Shown: in pieces, positions 8,589-16,764 of the stretch
How the letters are laid out: the number at the start of each line of letters is the position of its first letter
How positions within the stretch are numbered: the stretch's first letter is position 1
NCBI GenBank assembly: GCA_036504515.1
Contig: DASXVA010000009.1
Location: forward strand, 490,942 to 554,941
Direction of reading: 5' to 3'
DNA from: AWTP1-18 sp036504515
Lineage (GTDB): Bacteria > Pseudomonadota > Gammaproteobacteria > Burkholderiales > Rhodocyclaceae
Length of the DNA: 64,000 nt
Notes under the pieces: generated by a model
What the model was told of the DNA's origin: nothing
Seen by the model: the letters and a program-made list of their open reading frames with translations, nothing else
Database searches by the model: none
Program-made: the position numbers and the translations under genes

Positions 8589-9743
8589 ATGAAAACTGAC
8601 CTGACCTCTCAATTGGCCGCGGCCAACCCGAACCTTCCCCTGCAACTCCTCGGTGGCCTGTCGCCCAAGCAATTCCTGGCCGAGTACTGGCAGAAGAAGC
8701 CCCTTTTGATTCGCAACGCAGTACCGGGCTTCACCGGTCTGCTGAGCCGGAACGAGATGTTCACCGCCGCCCGCCGCGATGATGTGGAATCCCGTCTGGT
8801 CAGCCGGGAAGGAGGGGACTGGGACCTGCGCCGTGGGCCTTTTGCCGCCAAGGATTTCAAGACCCGGCCCCATCCCTGGACCGTGCTGGTGCAAGGGCTA
8901 AACCTGATCCTGCCTGAAGCAGAAGCCTTGATGCAGCAATTCAGCTTCATCCCCTATGCCCGTCTGGACGATGTGATGGTGAGCTGGGCCAGCGACGGCG
9001 GCGGTGTCGGCCCCCACTTTGATAATTACGACGTGTTCCTGCTCCAGGGTATTGGCCAGCGCCACTGGCGCATCGGTGCCAACAAGGATCAGACCCTCGT
9101 GGAGGATCTGCCCATCCGCATCCTGAAGAATTTCAAGCCGAGCAAGGAATGGGTACTGAATTCCGGCGACATGCTCTATCTGCCGCCCCAGTACGCCCAT
9201 GACGGCATCGCCGTGGGCGAGTGCATGACCTATTCCGTCGGCTTCCGTACCGCACCGGCCCAGGAACTGGCTGAAGGCTTCCTCAATTTTTTGCAGGACA
9301 AACTCTGCTTGAGTGGCCGCTACGCCGACCCCGGCCTCAAGCCCGCCAAGCACCCTGGCGAACTGACCACGGCCATGGTGGATCAGGTGGCCGCCATGCT
9401 TGACCGTATCCGCTGGGATAAAGCCCTGGTGCGGGATTTCCTCGGTGAACACCTGACGGAACCCAAGCCCCACGTGTTTTTTGATCCCCCCGAAAAGCCT
9501 CTGACCCCGGCCCGCTTTACCGCTGCAGCGGTGAAAAAAGGCCTGCGTCTGGATGCCCGGACCCAGCTGCTGTTTGCCGGCAAGCAGTTCTACCTGAATG
9601 GTGAAACCGTTGAAGGCGTTGAGGCGGCAGATCGTCCTGGCTTGCAACTGTTGGCCGATGCCCGCCGTCTGGACAAGGTTGAAGCCCGTCTGGCCGAGCA
9701 GCTTTACGACTGGTATTGCGACGGGTTCATCCACTTGCAATGA
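8589..9743 (+). CDS. roxA: Ribosomal protein uL16 3-hydroxylase (JmjC/cupin, RoxA)
   Basis: The 384-residue protein matches the RoxA/YcfD family of 2-oxoglutarate/Fe(II) oxygenases that hydroxylate an arginine of ribosomal protein L16. The JmjC barrel shows the iron-binding triad His143 and Asp145 (GPHFDNYDVF) and His204 (YLPPQYAHDG). The N-terminal LSPKQFLAEYWQKKPLLIRN is the family opening. A winged-helix-like C-terminal part follows (about 260-384). Dioxygenase activity is inferred from conservation. There is no Shine-Dalgarno at normal spacing, and a perfect -10 lies just upstream. The stop overlaps the next gene's start as ATGA. Confidence 0.93.
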   Translation: MKTDLTSQLAAANPNLPLQLLGGLSPKQFLAEYWQKKPLLIRNAVPGFTGLLSRNEMFTAARRDDVESRLVSREGGDWDLRRGPFAAKDFKTRPHPWTVLVQGLNLILPEAEALMQQFSFIPYARLDDVMVSWASDGGGVGPHFDNYDVFLLQGIGQRHWRIGANKDQTLVEDLPIRILKNFKPSKEWVLNSGDMLYLPPQYAHDGIAVGECMTYSVGFRTAPAQELAEGFLNFLQDKLCLSGRYADPGLKPAKHPGELTTAMVDQVAAMLDRIRWDKALVRDFLGEHLTEPKPHVFFDPPEKPLTPARFTAAAVKKGLRLDARTQLLFAGKQFYLNGETVEGVEAADRPGLQLLADARRLDKVEARLAEQLYDWYCDGFIHLQ

Positions 9744-10225
9744 CCGAACCCAAGAGCACCCCCTTCAATAGCGAAGCCGAGTACCGCAGCGCCATTGATG
9801 GGGTGCTCTTGGTCGCCCAAAAGGAAATCTGCCTTTTCGATCCAGACCTGGAGCGTTTGGGACTGGAGGAAAAGGGTAGGGCCGCTCGTCTTGAAGCATT
9901 TATTGCTGGCGCCGAAAAGGGGAGGCTACGGGGCGTGATGCATGATGCTTCCCGCCTGAATGCCCATAGTCCCCGCTTGCGAGAACTCCTGCGCCGTTTT
10001 CCCCTGAGTATCGAATTTCGACAGTCCCCGGAGAACATGCGTCATTTGGCGGACTGCTTGCTGTTGGCCGATGGCAGCCATGGTGTGATCCGCTTTCATG
10101 CCGACTATGCCCGGGGAAAACAGGTCTTGCACGACCCGGTAGAGCTGGCGCCACGGATACTTCGTTTCGAAGAGCTATGGCAAGCTTCCCAGCCTTTGCC
10201 GCTAACAGGGGTGCTGGGTTTATAA
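9740..10225 (+). CDS. Conserved hypothetical protein coupled to roxA
   Basis: This 161-residue soluble protein starts in an ATGA overlap with roxA, so the two are probably co-translated. It has no signal peptide or membrane segment. The recognisable pattern is EAEYRSAIDGVLLVAQKEIC near the start, an Arg/Leu-rich middle and FHADYARGKQVLHDP near the end. It resembles short proteobacterial proteins sometimes classed as DUF7931 (recalled, not verified), distantly reminiscent of phospholipase-D-like folds. The function is unknown; the only context clue is coupling to a ribosomal-protein hydroxylase. Confidence 0.8.
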   Translation: MTEPKSTPFNSEAEYRSAIDGVLLVAQKEICLFDPDLERLGLEEKGRAARLEAFIAGAEKGRLRGVMHDASRLNAHSPRLRELLRRFPLSIEFRQSPENMRHLADCLLLADGSHGVIRFHADYARGKQVLHDPVELAPRILRFEELWQASQPLPLTGVLGL

Positions 10226-10353
10226 CGGCAGTATCTCTGGTTGGCTCACGGTGCTCTCCGGTCCAGGGTACTGCCGCCGATTACCGCTAGCGGCAACCCT
10301 TTCCACGAGTTTGCCCTGTCTATTCAATAAGGCTTTTGTGGTTAAATCGGCCC

Positions 10354-11256
10354 ATGTCTTCATCGCCATCTCCCGCCATTCGCAGTGCCGCCCTAATCGG
10401 CAAATTCCGTAGCCCCGACGTGGCCGAATCTCTGGTCACCCTCGCCAATTTCCTCTTCAAGCAGGGAATTGATGTGCGAGTCGAGGAGGGCACCGCTGCC
10501 GCAACGGGCATCAAGGATTACCCCACGGTTTCCTATGCCGCCATTGCCAGCCGCTGTATCGCTGTGGATGTGGCTATCGTGGTGGGTGGCGACGGCACCT
10601 TTCTCAATGCCGCTCGCCAACTGACGGCCAGCGGCGTTCCCCTGGTGGGCGTCAATCAAGGCCGCCTCGGCTTCATGACGGATTTGTCCCGGGACCAGAT
10701 GTTGAGCGGCATGGCCGATCTGCTGGCAGGCAAGTTCCACCGGGAAGAACGTTTTCTCTTCAAGGCCGACCTGATTCGCGATGGAAAATCCATCGCCAGC
10801 AATCTGGCCCTGAATGACGTGGTGCTGTCCAAGGGCGATGCCGGACGCATGATCGAATTCGAGCTCCATCTGGACGGCGAATTCATCTACGTACTTCGCG
10901 CCGACGGCATGATCGTGGCAACCCCCACCGGCTCCACCGCCTACGCTCTGTCCGCCAACGGCCCGATTCTGCATCCGGCAGTAGAGGGCATTGCCATCGT
11001 GCCACTTTGCCCTCACGGCCTGTCCTACCGGCCCATCAGCGTCAGCGCCAATAGCACCATCGAATTGAAACTGCTTTACCCCCACGATGCCCTGTTGCAC
11101 TTTGACGGCCAGGAGCATCTGGACGGTAGTGCCGGGGACACCCTGATGATCCGGCGCGCCCAACAGAACATCGTTTTCCTCCATCCACCGGGCTATAGCT
11201 ATTTCGCCATGCTGCGCGAAAAGCTCCAGTGGAGCGCCACGCCCAAGCGCACCTGA
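10354..11256 (+). CDS. nadK: NAD kinase
   Basis: The 300-residue protein has the NAD kinase signature GGDGTFL in AIVVGGDGTFLNAARQL (about residues 77-93), the NE/D-type loop LALNDVVLSK, and the diacylglycerol-kinase-like segment TPTGSTAYALSANGPI. It phosphorylates NAD to NADP in the cytoplasm. The ATG at 10354 was preferred over an upstream TTG frame because homologues begin near here. It lies 12 bases upstream of recN and probably forms a transcription unit with it. The 128 bp before it hold no visible CIRCE heat-shock operator. Confidence 0.95.
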   Translation: MSSSPSPAIRSAALIGKFRSPDVAESLVTLANFLFKQGIDVRVEEGTAAATGIKDYPTVSYAAIASRCIAVDVAIVVGGDGTFLNAARQLTASGVPLVGVNQGRLGFMTDLSRDQMLSGMADLLAGKFHREERFLFKADLIRDGKSIASNLALNDVVLSKGDAGRMIEFELHLDGEFIYVLRADGMIVATPTGSTAYALSANGPILHPAVEGIAIVPLCPHGLSYRPISVSANSTIELKLLYPHDALLHFDGQEHLDGSAGDTLMIRRAQQNIVFLHPPGYSYFAMLREKLQWSATPKRT

Positions 11257-11268
11257 TCGAGAGAAACC

Positions 11269-12921
11269 ATGCTGCGTCGTTTGTATATCCGCGATTTCGT
11301 CATTGTCGACAAACTGGAACTGGACTTCGAGTCCGGCTTTGGTGCCCTGACCGGGGAAACCGGTGCCGGCAAATCCATACTGATTGATGCCCTGTCTTTG
11401 GCCATGGGCGAGAGGGCCGATGCTGGCGTAGTTCGGGCGGGCAAAGAGAAGGCCGAAGTCGCCGCAGAATTTGAACTGGCGGCTGACAGCCCCCTCAATA
11501 CATGGCTCAAGGACAACGACTTTGAGGCCGAAGGGCTGTGCCTGCTGCGCCGGGTCATCGACGCCGGTGGTCGTTCCCGAGCCTACATCAACGGTGCGGC
11601 GGCAACCCTGACCCAATTGAAGGAAGCCTCCGACTGGCTGGCAGATATCCACGGCCAGCATGCCCATCATTCCCTGTTGCGGGCCGATGCCCAGCGCCAG
11701 TTACTGGACACCCACGCGGCATTGCTGCCCCTGGCGAAAGAAGTCAGCGAACTCTTCCGCGCTTGGCAACGGCTGAAGGAAGCTCGGGAACATGCCGAGC
11801 GTGACGCCGAGGCCGGCAGCAAGGAGCGGGAACTGCTCGAATGGCAGGTCAAGGAACTGGAAACCCTGGCCTTTGAGCCTGGACGGTGGGCCGAGGATAA
11901 TCAGGAACATAGTCGTCTTTCCCATGCCGCCAGCCTGATGGAGGGCGCCGATGCGGCGGTGGAAGCTCTGGATGCTGGCGAAATGTCGGCGTCGACAGCC
12001 ATTGATCAAGTGTTAGGTCGCCTGCGGGATTTGGTGGAAGTGGATGCAGCCCTCAAGGAACCCCTTGATCTGATTGAAGGCGCCCGCATTCAGCTGGGTG
12101 AAGCCGCCCATGAACTGGCCCGCTATCGGCAGCGGTTGGAACTTGACCCAGCCCGTCTGAGCGAACTGGAAGCCCGTATCGAGGGGGTGATGGCCCTGGC
12201 CCGCAAGCATCGGGTGCCTCCCGAGGAACTGCCGGAGTTGTTGGAAAAGCAATCCCAAAGACTTGATGAGCTGCGACTCACCGCCGATCCTGCTGCCTTG
12301 GCGGAAAAGGAAGCCCAAGCCCAGGCCTCCTATCTCGCCAAAGCAAAAAAACTGACAGAAGGCCGCAGCAAGGCTGCCGCCAAGTTGTCGCAACAAGTAA
12401 CCGAAGCCATGCAGCAACTGGCCATGGCTGGTGGCAAGTTTGAGATTACGTTGCTACCCGTGGAAGGCGGCGCCAGTTATGGTCTGGAAAATATTGAATT
12501 CCGCGTGGCAGCCAATGCTGGCCAGGGCCTGCGTTCCCTGGCCAAGGTGGCTTCCGGTGGCGAACTGTCCCGCATCGGTCTGGCGATTCAGGTCATCGCC
12601 AGTCAGGCTGGCGATGTACCAACCCTGATCTTTGACGAAGTGGATGTGGGGATCGGTGGCGGTGTTGCAGAAATTGTCGGCAAGTTGCTCAAGCAACTGG
12701 GTTCCAGCCGTCAGGTTTTGTGCGTCACTCACTTGCCCCAGGTCGCCAGCCAATCCCACTGGCAATGGTCCATCGCCAAGGAAACCCGGGACGAACAGAC
12801 CTTCAGCAAGGTCAGCGTTCTGGACGAACAGGGCAGGGTGGAGGAAATCGCCCGAATGCTGGGTGGTGTGAAAATCACCGATACCACCCGCCAGCATGCC
12901 CGGGAAATGCTGGGGCTCTAG
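11269..12921 (+). CDS. recN: DNA repair protein RecN
   Basis: The 550-residue SMC-like ATPase has Walker A GETGAGKS near residues 29-36, central coiled-coil arms (about 160-370), the ABC signature VASGGELSRIGLAIQV, and Walker B LIFDEVDVGIGG followed by the H-loop VLCVTHLPQVAS. RecN acts early in double-strand-break repair. The length agrees with E. coli RecN (553). The start ATG is 12 bases after nadK. A palindrome covers the stop codon, and the gene converges on the GDT1-like gene. Confidence 0.96.
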   Translation: MLRRLYIRDFVIVDKLELDFESGFGALTGETGAGKSILIDALSLAMGERADAGVVRAGKEKAEVAAEFELAADSPLNTWLKDNDFEAEGLCLLRRVIDAGGRSRAYINGAAATLTQLKEASDWLADIHGQHAHHSLLRADAQRQLLDTHAALLPLAKEVSELFRAWQRLKEAREHAERDAEAGSKERELLEWQVKELETLAFEPGRWAEDNQEHSRLSHAASLMEGADAAVEALDAGEMSASTAIDQVLGRLRDLVEVDAALKEPLDLIEGARIQLGEAAHELARYRQRLELDPARLSELEARIEGVMALARKHRVPPEELPELLEKQSQRLDELRLTADPAALAEKEAQAQASYLAKAKKLTEGRSKAAAKLSQQVTEAMQQLAMAGGKFEITLLPVEGGASYGLENIEFRVAANAGQGLRSLAKVASGGELSRIGLAIQVIASQAGDVPTLIFDEVDVGIGGGVAEIVGKLLKQLGSSRQVLCVTHLPQVASQSHWQWSIAKETRDEQTFSKVSVLDEQGRVEEIARMLGGVKITDTTRQHAREMLGL

Positions 12922-12956
12922 CCCCGGCAGGGCTTACAGGACGAGTCCTGAAGCCC
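12912..12956. terminator. Twin hairpins between convergent recN and the GDT1-like gene
   Basis: GGGGCT-CT-AGCCCC (12912-12925) spans the recN stop codon. A second, longer hairpin (GGGCTT, bulged A, CAGGAC, GA loop, GTCCTG, AAGCCC at 12930-12956) spans the stop of the opposite gene. Neither has a T tract, so this may be a bidirectional stop region of the L-shaped or stem-only type. Confidence 0.5.
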
Positions 12957-13506
12957 CCAGCATGGTCACCGCACCGGTAGCAATAAATACCCCAGCCGCA
13001 ACCCAGCGTATGGTTTTGAGGGGCAGGCGCTGAGCCAGTCGCTCGCCAATGATCACCGCCGGCACATTGGCCAGCATCATGCCCACCGTCGTACCCAACA
13101 CCACAGCAATCAAAGCGCCTTGAAACTGGGCAGCCAACGCCACCGTCGCCAGTTGGGTTTTGTCGCCCATTTCGGCAATGAAGAAAGCAATCAGGGTCGT
13201 GACGAAAGCGCCGGCTTTGTGCATTTTGGGATCGTCGTCGAGGGAATCCGGGTGCAGGGTCCACAGGCCGAATGCGACAAAAACACCACCAGTAATCCAG
13301 GGCAACCAAACCGGATTGACCATGCCCGACAACCACACGCCCACCGACCCAGCCAAGGCGTGGTTGAGTACCGTAGCGACAAAAATCCCGCCAATAATGG
13401 GCCAGGGCTTGCGCAAGCGGGCGGCAAGGACAAAAGACAGCAACTGGGTTTTATCGCCGATTTCCGCCAAGGCGACCAGCAGCGACGATGTGATGAAAGC
13501 TTCCAT
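12934..13506 (-). CDS. TMEM165/GDT1 family protein, putative Mn(2+) exporter
   Basis: The 190-residue membrane protein has two repeats of the family signature E-x-G-D-K-T: EIGDKT at 15-20 and EMGDKT at 112-117, each in a transmembrane helix, with about six helices overall. The family (UPF0016) includes the bacterial manganese exporter MneA and eukaryotic Gdt1/TMEM165, which carry Mn or Ca in exchange for protons. It lies 49 bases downstream of fur on the same strand, which fits a metal-homeostasis role. No yybP-ykoY riboswitch is visible in the short spacer, although a CGGG/CCCG hairpin near its RBS is present. Confidence 0.88.
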   Translation of the reverse strand: MEAFITSSLLVALAEIGDKTQLLSFVLAARLRKPWPIIGGIFVATVLNHALAGSVGVWLSGMVNPVWLPWITGGVFVAFGLWTLHPDSLDDDPKMHKAGAFVTTLIAFFIAEMGDKTQLATVALAAQFQGALIAVVLGTTVGMMLANVPAVIIGERLAQRLPLKTIRWVAAGVFIATGAVTMLGASGLVL

Positions 13507-13555
13507 GAGATATCCCGGGCAAAGACCCGTTTAAGACAAAAGGGGGAAAGACAGA

Positions 13556-14086
13556 TCAGCCGTGATGGGTGTGCTTGCGAGCAACTTCAGGGCAGTGGGG
13601 AGGGCACTCGCCGTCGCCGTTGAGGTGCAAGCAGCTCCCCTTCAGTGGGCATTCTTCCTGGCCGTGGCAGTTGGGCTTTTTGCATTCCACATAGAGGTAG
13701 AGAGCGTGTTCCTTGACCTCGAAGCCCCGTTCGGCGGCAATTTCGTTCTGACGCTTTTCGATTTCAGCATCGTAAAACTCTTCCACCCGACCACATTGGA
13801 GACAGACCAAGTGGTCATGGTGCTTGCCTTCGTTGAGCTCGAAGACAGCCTTGCCGGATTCAAAGAAATGGCGCTCCACCAGTCCCGCTTGTTCAAACTG
13901 GGTCAAAACCCGATACACCGTGGCAAGCCCAATATCCATGCCTTCATTCATTAAATGAAGGTAAACATCCTCGGCCGTCATGTGCCGGTCTTCGCCTTTC
14001 TGGAACAATTCCAGAATGCGTAGACGGGGATAAGTGGCCTTGAGGCCGGTACTTTTTAGGCTTTGTGCGTTTGGATGAGTGGACAT
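13556..14086 (-). CDS. fur: Ferric uptake regulator Fur with Cys-rich C-terminal extension
   Basis: The first 135 residues are a typical Fur: winged helix with GLATVYRVLTQFEQAGLVERH, and the metal-binding KHHDHLVCLQCGRVEEF (His89, His90, His92, Cys95, Cys98). It represses iron genes when loaded with Fe(II). The tail is unusual: from about residue 135 there are six further Cys (135, 140, 146, 152, 161, 165) and a His-rich end (HTHHG), giving 176 residues instead of the usual 140-150. The gene is divergent from bamE and is followed by the putative Mn exporter. Confidence 0.95.
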   Translation of the reverse strand: MSTHPNAQSLKSTGLKATYPRLRILELFQKGEDRHMTAEDVYLHLMNEGMDIGLATVYRVLTQFEQAGLVERHFFESGKAVFELNEGKHHDHLVCLQCGRVEEFYDAEIEKRQNEIAAERGFEVKEHALYLYVECKKPNCHGQEECPLKGSCLHLNGDGECPPHCPEVARKHTHHG

Positions 14087-14193
14087 GGACTAAGCTCGGT
14101 TATCCGCTAGGCGGCTATCTCAGCCCTCTATGATATAGTTTTCCGCTGTTTCGGAACAATTTCCCTATTCCGGCAAACCCTTTCAGGATTCCC

Positions 14194-14622
14194 ATGCAGC
14201 TACGTTTTCGGCAAACCGTTTTTCTTCTGATGCCTCTGCTGGCAGCCTGCTCCAGTATCCCTGACATCAAAGTCACGGACTATCTCAGTCCCTATCGCAT
14301 TGACATCAACCAGGGCAACTACATCACCCAGGAAATGGTGGTTCAGCTCAAACCGGGCCAAACCCGGGAGCAAGTCCGCTTTATTCTTGGCTCCCCCTTG
14401 ATTGTTGATGCCTTCCACGGTGGCGACCGTTGGGATTACCTCTATCGCTTCCAACCCGGCGTCGGCGCCGTACAAACCCGCCGTCTGGTGGTGTTCTTCA
14501 CGGATGGCAAGCTGACCCGTGTTGGCGGTGACGTCATGGCCGGCAGTGCCGCTGACCTGGCTGTGACTCCGGCACCGGCCGCGACAGTGATTGACATTGC
14601 ACCGGCACCTGCCACCAAGTAA
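14194..14622 (+). CDS. bamE: Outer-membrane assembly lipoprotein BamE
   Basis: The 142-residue precursor has a lipoprotein signal peptide with lipobox LAAC (Cys at about 19) and a SmpA/OmlA domain (about 45-110) with the characteristic GQTREQVRFILGSPLI and RWDYLYRF. BamE is part of the BAM complex that inserts beta-barrel proteins into the outer membrane. The gene is divergent from fur and 21 bp upstream of dapB, an arrangement common in betaproteobacteria. The C-terminal 25 residues are Ala/Pro-rich. A TATGAT at 14129-14134 is a possible -10. Confidence 0.93.
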   Translation: MQLRFRQTVFLLMPLLAACSSIPDIKVTDYLSPYRIDINQGNYITQEMVVQLKPGQTREQVRFILGSPLIVDAFHGGDRWDYLYRFQPGVGAVQTRRLVVFFTDGKLTRVGGDVMAGSAADLAVTPAPAATVIDIAPAPATK

Positions 14623-14643
14623 AACCATTTTTTCAGGATTTCC

Positions 14644-15450
14644 ATGAGCAAGATTCGCTTTGCCCTGGTCGGTAGTTCCGGCCGTATGGGTCGTACCCTA
14701 ATTGAAGCCGTCCTCAAGGCCGAGGATGCTGAACTTGTTGCTGCCATTGACCAGCCCGATAGCCCATTTATCGGCAAAGATGCAGGAGAACTGATCGGTA
14801 CCCCCTGTGGTGTTGCCATCAGCAGTGATCTGGACGCAGGCTTGGCCAAGGCCGACTGCCTGATCGACTTCACCCGTCCGGAAGGCACTCTCGTACATCT
14901 GGAAGCCTGCCGCAAGCACAAGGTTGCCCTGGTTATTGGCACCACTGGCTTCACCGCCGAGGGCAAGAAGCAAATTGAAGCGGCTGCCAAGGAAATCCCC
15001 ATTGTCTTTGCGCCCAATATGGCGGTGGGCGTCAATGCCGTGTTCAAGCTGCTTGATGTGGCTGCTCGCATCCTTAACGAAGGCTACGACATCGAAGTCA
15101 TCGAGGCTCATCACCGTCACAAAGTCGATGCTCCCTCCGGGACTGCCCTGCGTATGGGCGAAGTCGTCGCGGCTGCGCTGGGGCGAACCCTGGAAGAAGA
15201 CGCCATCTACGGCCGCGAAGGCCATACCGGTGAGCGTCCTGCCAGTCAGATCGGCTTTTCCACTATTCGCGGTGGGGATATTGTCGGCGACCACACAGTA
15301 CTTTTCGCCGGGACTGGTGAGCGCATCGAAATTACCCACAAATCTGCCAGTCGCATGTCCTATGCCCTTGGCTCACTGAAGGCTGCCCGATTCATGCAGG
15401 GCAAGGCTTCCGGCTTGTTCGACATGCAGGATGTGCTCGGCCTGAAGTAA
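14644..15450 (+). CDS. dapB: 4-hydroxy-tetrahydrodipicolinate reductase
   Basis: The 268-residue enzyme has the N-terminal NAD(P)-binding loop VGSSGRMGRTL (about 8-18), the active-site segment EAHHRHKVDAPSGTA (about 155-169) and GFSTIRGGDIVGDHTV typical of DapB. It reduces the dihydrodipicolinate precursor in lysine and diaminopimelate synthesis. The ATG follows bamE closely, with TTCAGGATTTCC just upstream, so the two genes are likely co-transcribed. The length matches the family (about 270). Confidence 0.97.
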   Translation: MSKIRFALVGSSGRMGRTLIEAVLKAEDAELVAAIDQPDSPFIGKDAGELIGTPCGVAISSDLDAGLAKADCLIDFTRPEGTLVHLEACRKHKVALVIGTTGFTAEGKKQIEAAAKEIPIVFAPNMAVGVNAVFKLLDVAARILNEGYDIEVIEAHHRHKVDAPSGTALRMGEVVAAALGRTLEEDAIYGREGHTGERPASQIGFSTIRGGDIVGDHTVLFAGTGERIEITHKSASRMSYALGSLKAARFMQGKASGLFDMQDVLGLK

Positions 15451-15490
15451 GTTTCCCGACATTTTTTACGCGCCAAAGCAGTGCATGGGA

Positions 15491-15520
15491 TTGCCCGAAG
15501 AAGGCTCCTCGGGCTATAAT
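15491..15520 (+). promoter_or_regulatory. Candidate sigma-70 promoter of carAB-greA
   Basis: TTGCCC at 15491-15496 and a perfect TATAAT at 15515-15520 are separated by 18 bp and lie 107 bases before the carA start. The leader contains a short direct repeat (TTGCCGG, TTTGCCGGG). No other candidate of this quality is seen in the 176-bp dapB-carA spacer. Confidence 0.6.
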
Positions 15521-15626
15521 TTGCCGGTTTGCCGGGACGGGCAGAAAATTAGCGCGCAGCTAGCGCATTGCAAGTCGATTCCGTCCTCGGTTACCCAATA
15601 CGCCAAATACCGACAGGAGCCTTACC

Positions 15627-16760
15627 GTGCCTCAATTTTCGCCCGCCATTCTTGTACTTGCTGACGGGACGGTTTTTAGAGGGAAGGGCATAGGAGCTGT
15701 CGGTTCCAGTGTTGGTGAGGTCGTTTTCAACACCTCCATGTGCGGCTATCAGGAAATCCTCACCGATCCTTCCTATACCCGCCAAATCGTCACCCTGACG
15801 TACCCCCACATTGGCAATTACGGCATCAATGCCGAAGATGGCGAGGCCGACAAGGTCTACGCGGCTGGCTTGGTGATTCGCGATCTGCCCCTGCTGGCCT
15901 CCAATTTCCGCTCTACCCAGACCCTTGATGCCTATCTCAAGGCCCAGAATATCGTCGCTATTGCCGATATCGACACCCGCAAACTGACCCGTATCCTGCG
16001 GGAGAAGGGCGCCCAGGCAGGCTGCCTGGTCACCGGCGAGAATATCGACGAAGCTTCTGCCCTAGCTCAAGCCAAGGGTTTCCCCGGTCTGGCCGGCATG
16101 GACCTAGCCAAGGTTGTCACCACGACCAAGCCCTATCCCTGGACCGAAGGGGAATGGACTCTGGGCAAGGGTTACAGCACCCAAGAAAACCCCAAGTACC
16201 ACGTGGTGGCCTACGACTTCGGCGTCAAGCGCAACATCCTGCGCATGCTGGCCGAGCGCGGTTGCAAACTCACTGTGGTGCCTGCCACAACGCCGGCCAG
16301 TGAAGTGCTGGCCCTGAATCCTGACGGCGTCTTTCTTTCCAACGGCCCTGGCGATCCTGAGCCCTGTGATTACGCCATTGCCGCTATTCGCGAGCTGCTG
16401 GACAAGAAGCTGCCCACCTTCGGCATCTGTTTGGGCCATCAGTTGATGGGCTTGGCTGCGGGTGCCAAGACCCTGAAAATGAAGTTCGGCCACCATGGCG
16501 CCAACCATCCGGTCAAGGACGTGGAATCCGGCCAGGTGATGATCACCAGTCAGAACCACGGCTTTGCCGTGGATCCCAACACCTTGCCCGCCAATGTGCG
16601 CGTGACCCACGTTTCCCTGTTTGACGGCAGCCTGCAAGGGCTGGCTTGGAACGACCGTCCCGCACTTTGCTTCCAGGGACACCCGGAAGCCAGTCCTGGC
16701 CCCCATGACGTGGCCTACCTGTTCGACCGTTTCATCAAAATGATTGCAGAGGCGCAATAA
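15627..16760 (+). CDS. carA: Carbamoyl-phosphate synthase small (glutaminase) subunit
   Basis: The 377-residue protein is a class I glutamine amidotransferase with a CarA N-terminal domain (GEVVFNTSMCGYQEILTDPS, about 30-49) and catalytic Cys in FGICLGHQLMGLA, with the His/Glu pair in CFQGHPEASPGP. It supplies ammonia to CarB for pyrimidine and arginine synthesis. The start is GTG, supported by ACAGGAGC 8 bases upstream and by homologue length (about 380). carB begins 4 bases after the stop. Confidence 0.96.
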   Translation: MPQFSPAILVLADGTVFRGKGIGAVGSSVGEVVFNTSMCGYQEILTDPSYTRQIVTLTYPHIGNYGINAEDGEADKVYAAGLVIRDLPLLASNFRSTQTLDAYLKAQNIVAIADIDTRKLTRILREKGAQAGCLVTGENIDEASALAQAKGFPGLAGMDLAKVVTTTKPYPWTEGEWTLGKGYSTQENPKYHVVAYDFGVKRNILRMLAERGCKLTVVPATTPASEVLALNPDGVFLSNGPGDPEPCDYAIAAIRELLDKKLPTFGICLGHQLMGLAAGAKTLKMKFGHHGANHPVKDVESGQVMITSQNHGFAVDPNTLPANVRVTHVSLFDGSLQGLAWNDRPALCFQGHPEASPGPHDVAYLFDRFIKMIAEAQ

Positions 16761-16764
16761 CAAT

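Noticed and set aside
10226..10353. CIRCE operator between the roxA-linked gene and nadK
   Set aside because: No TTAGCACTC-N9-GAGTGCTAA-like sequence could be found.
13507..13555. yybP-ykoY manganese riboswitch before the GDT1-like gene
   Set aside because: The 49-base spacer is too short and lacks the conserved loops; only a small GC hairpin is visible.
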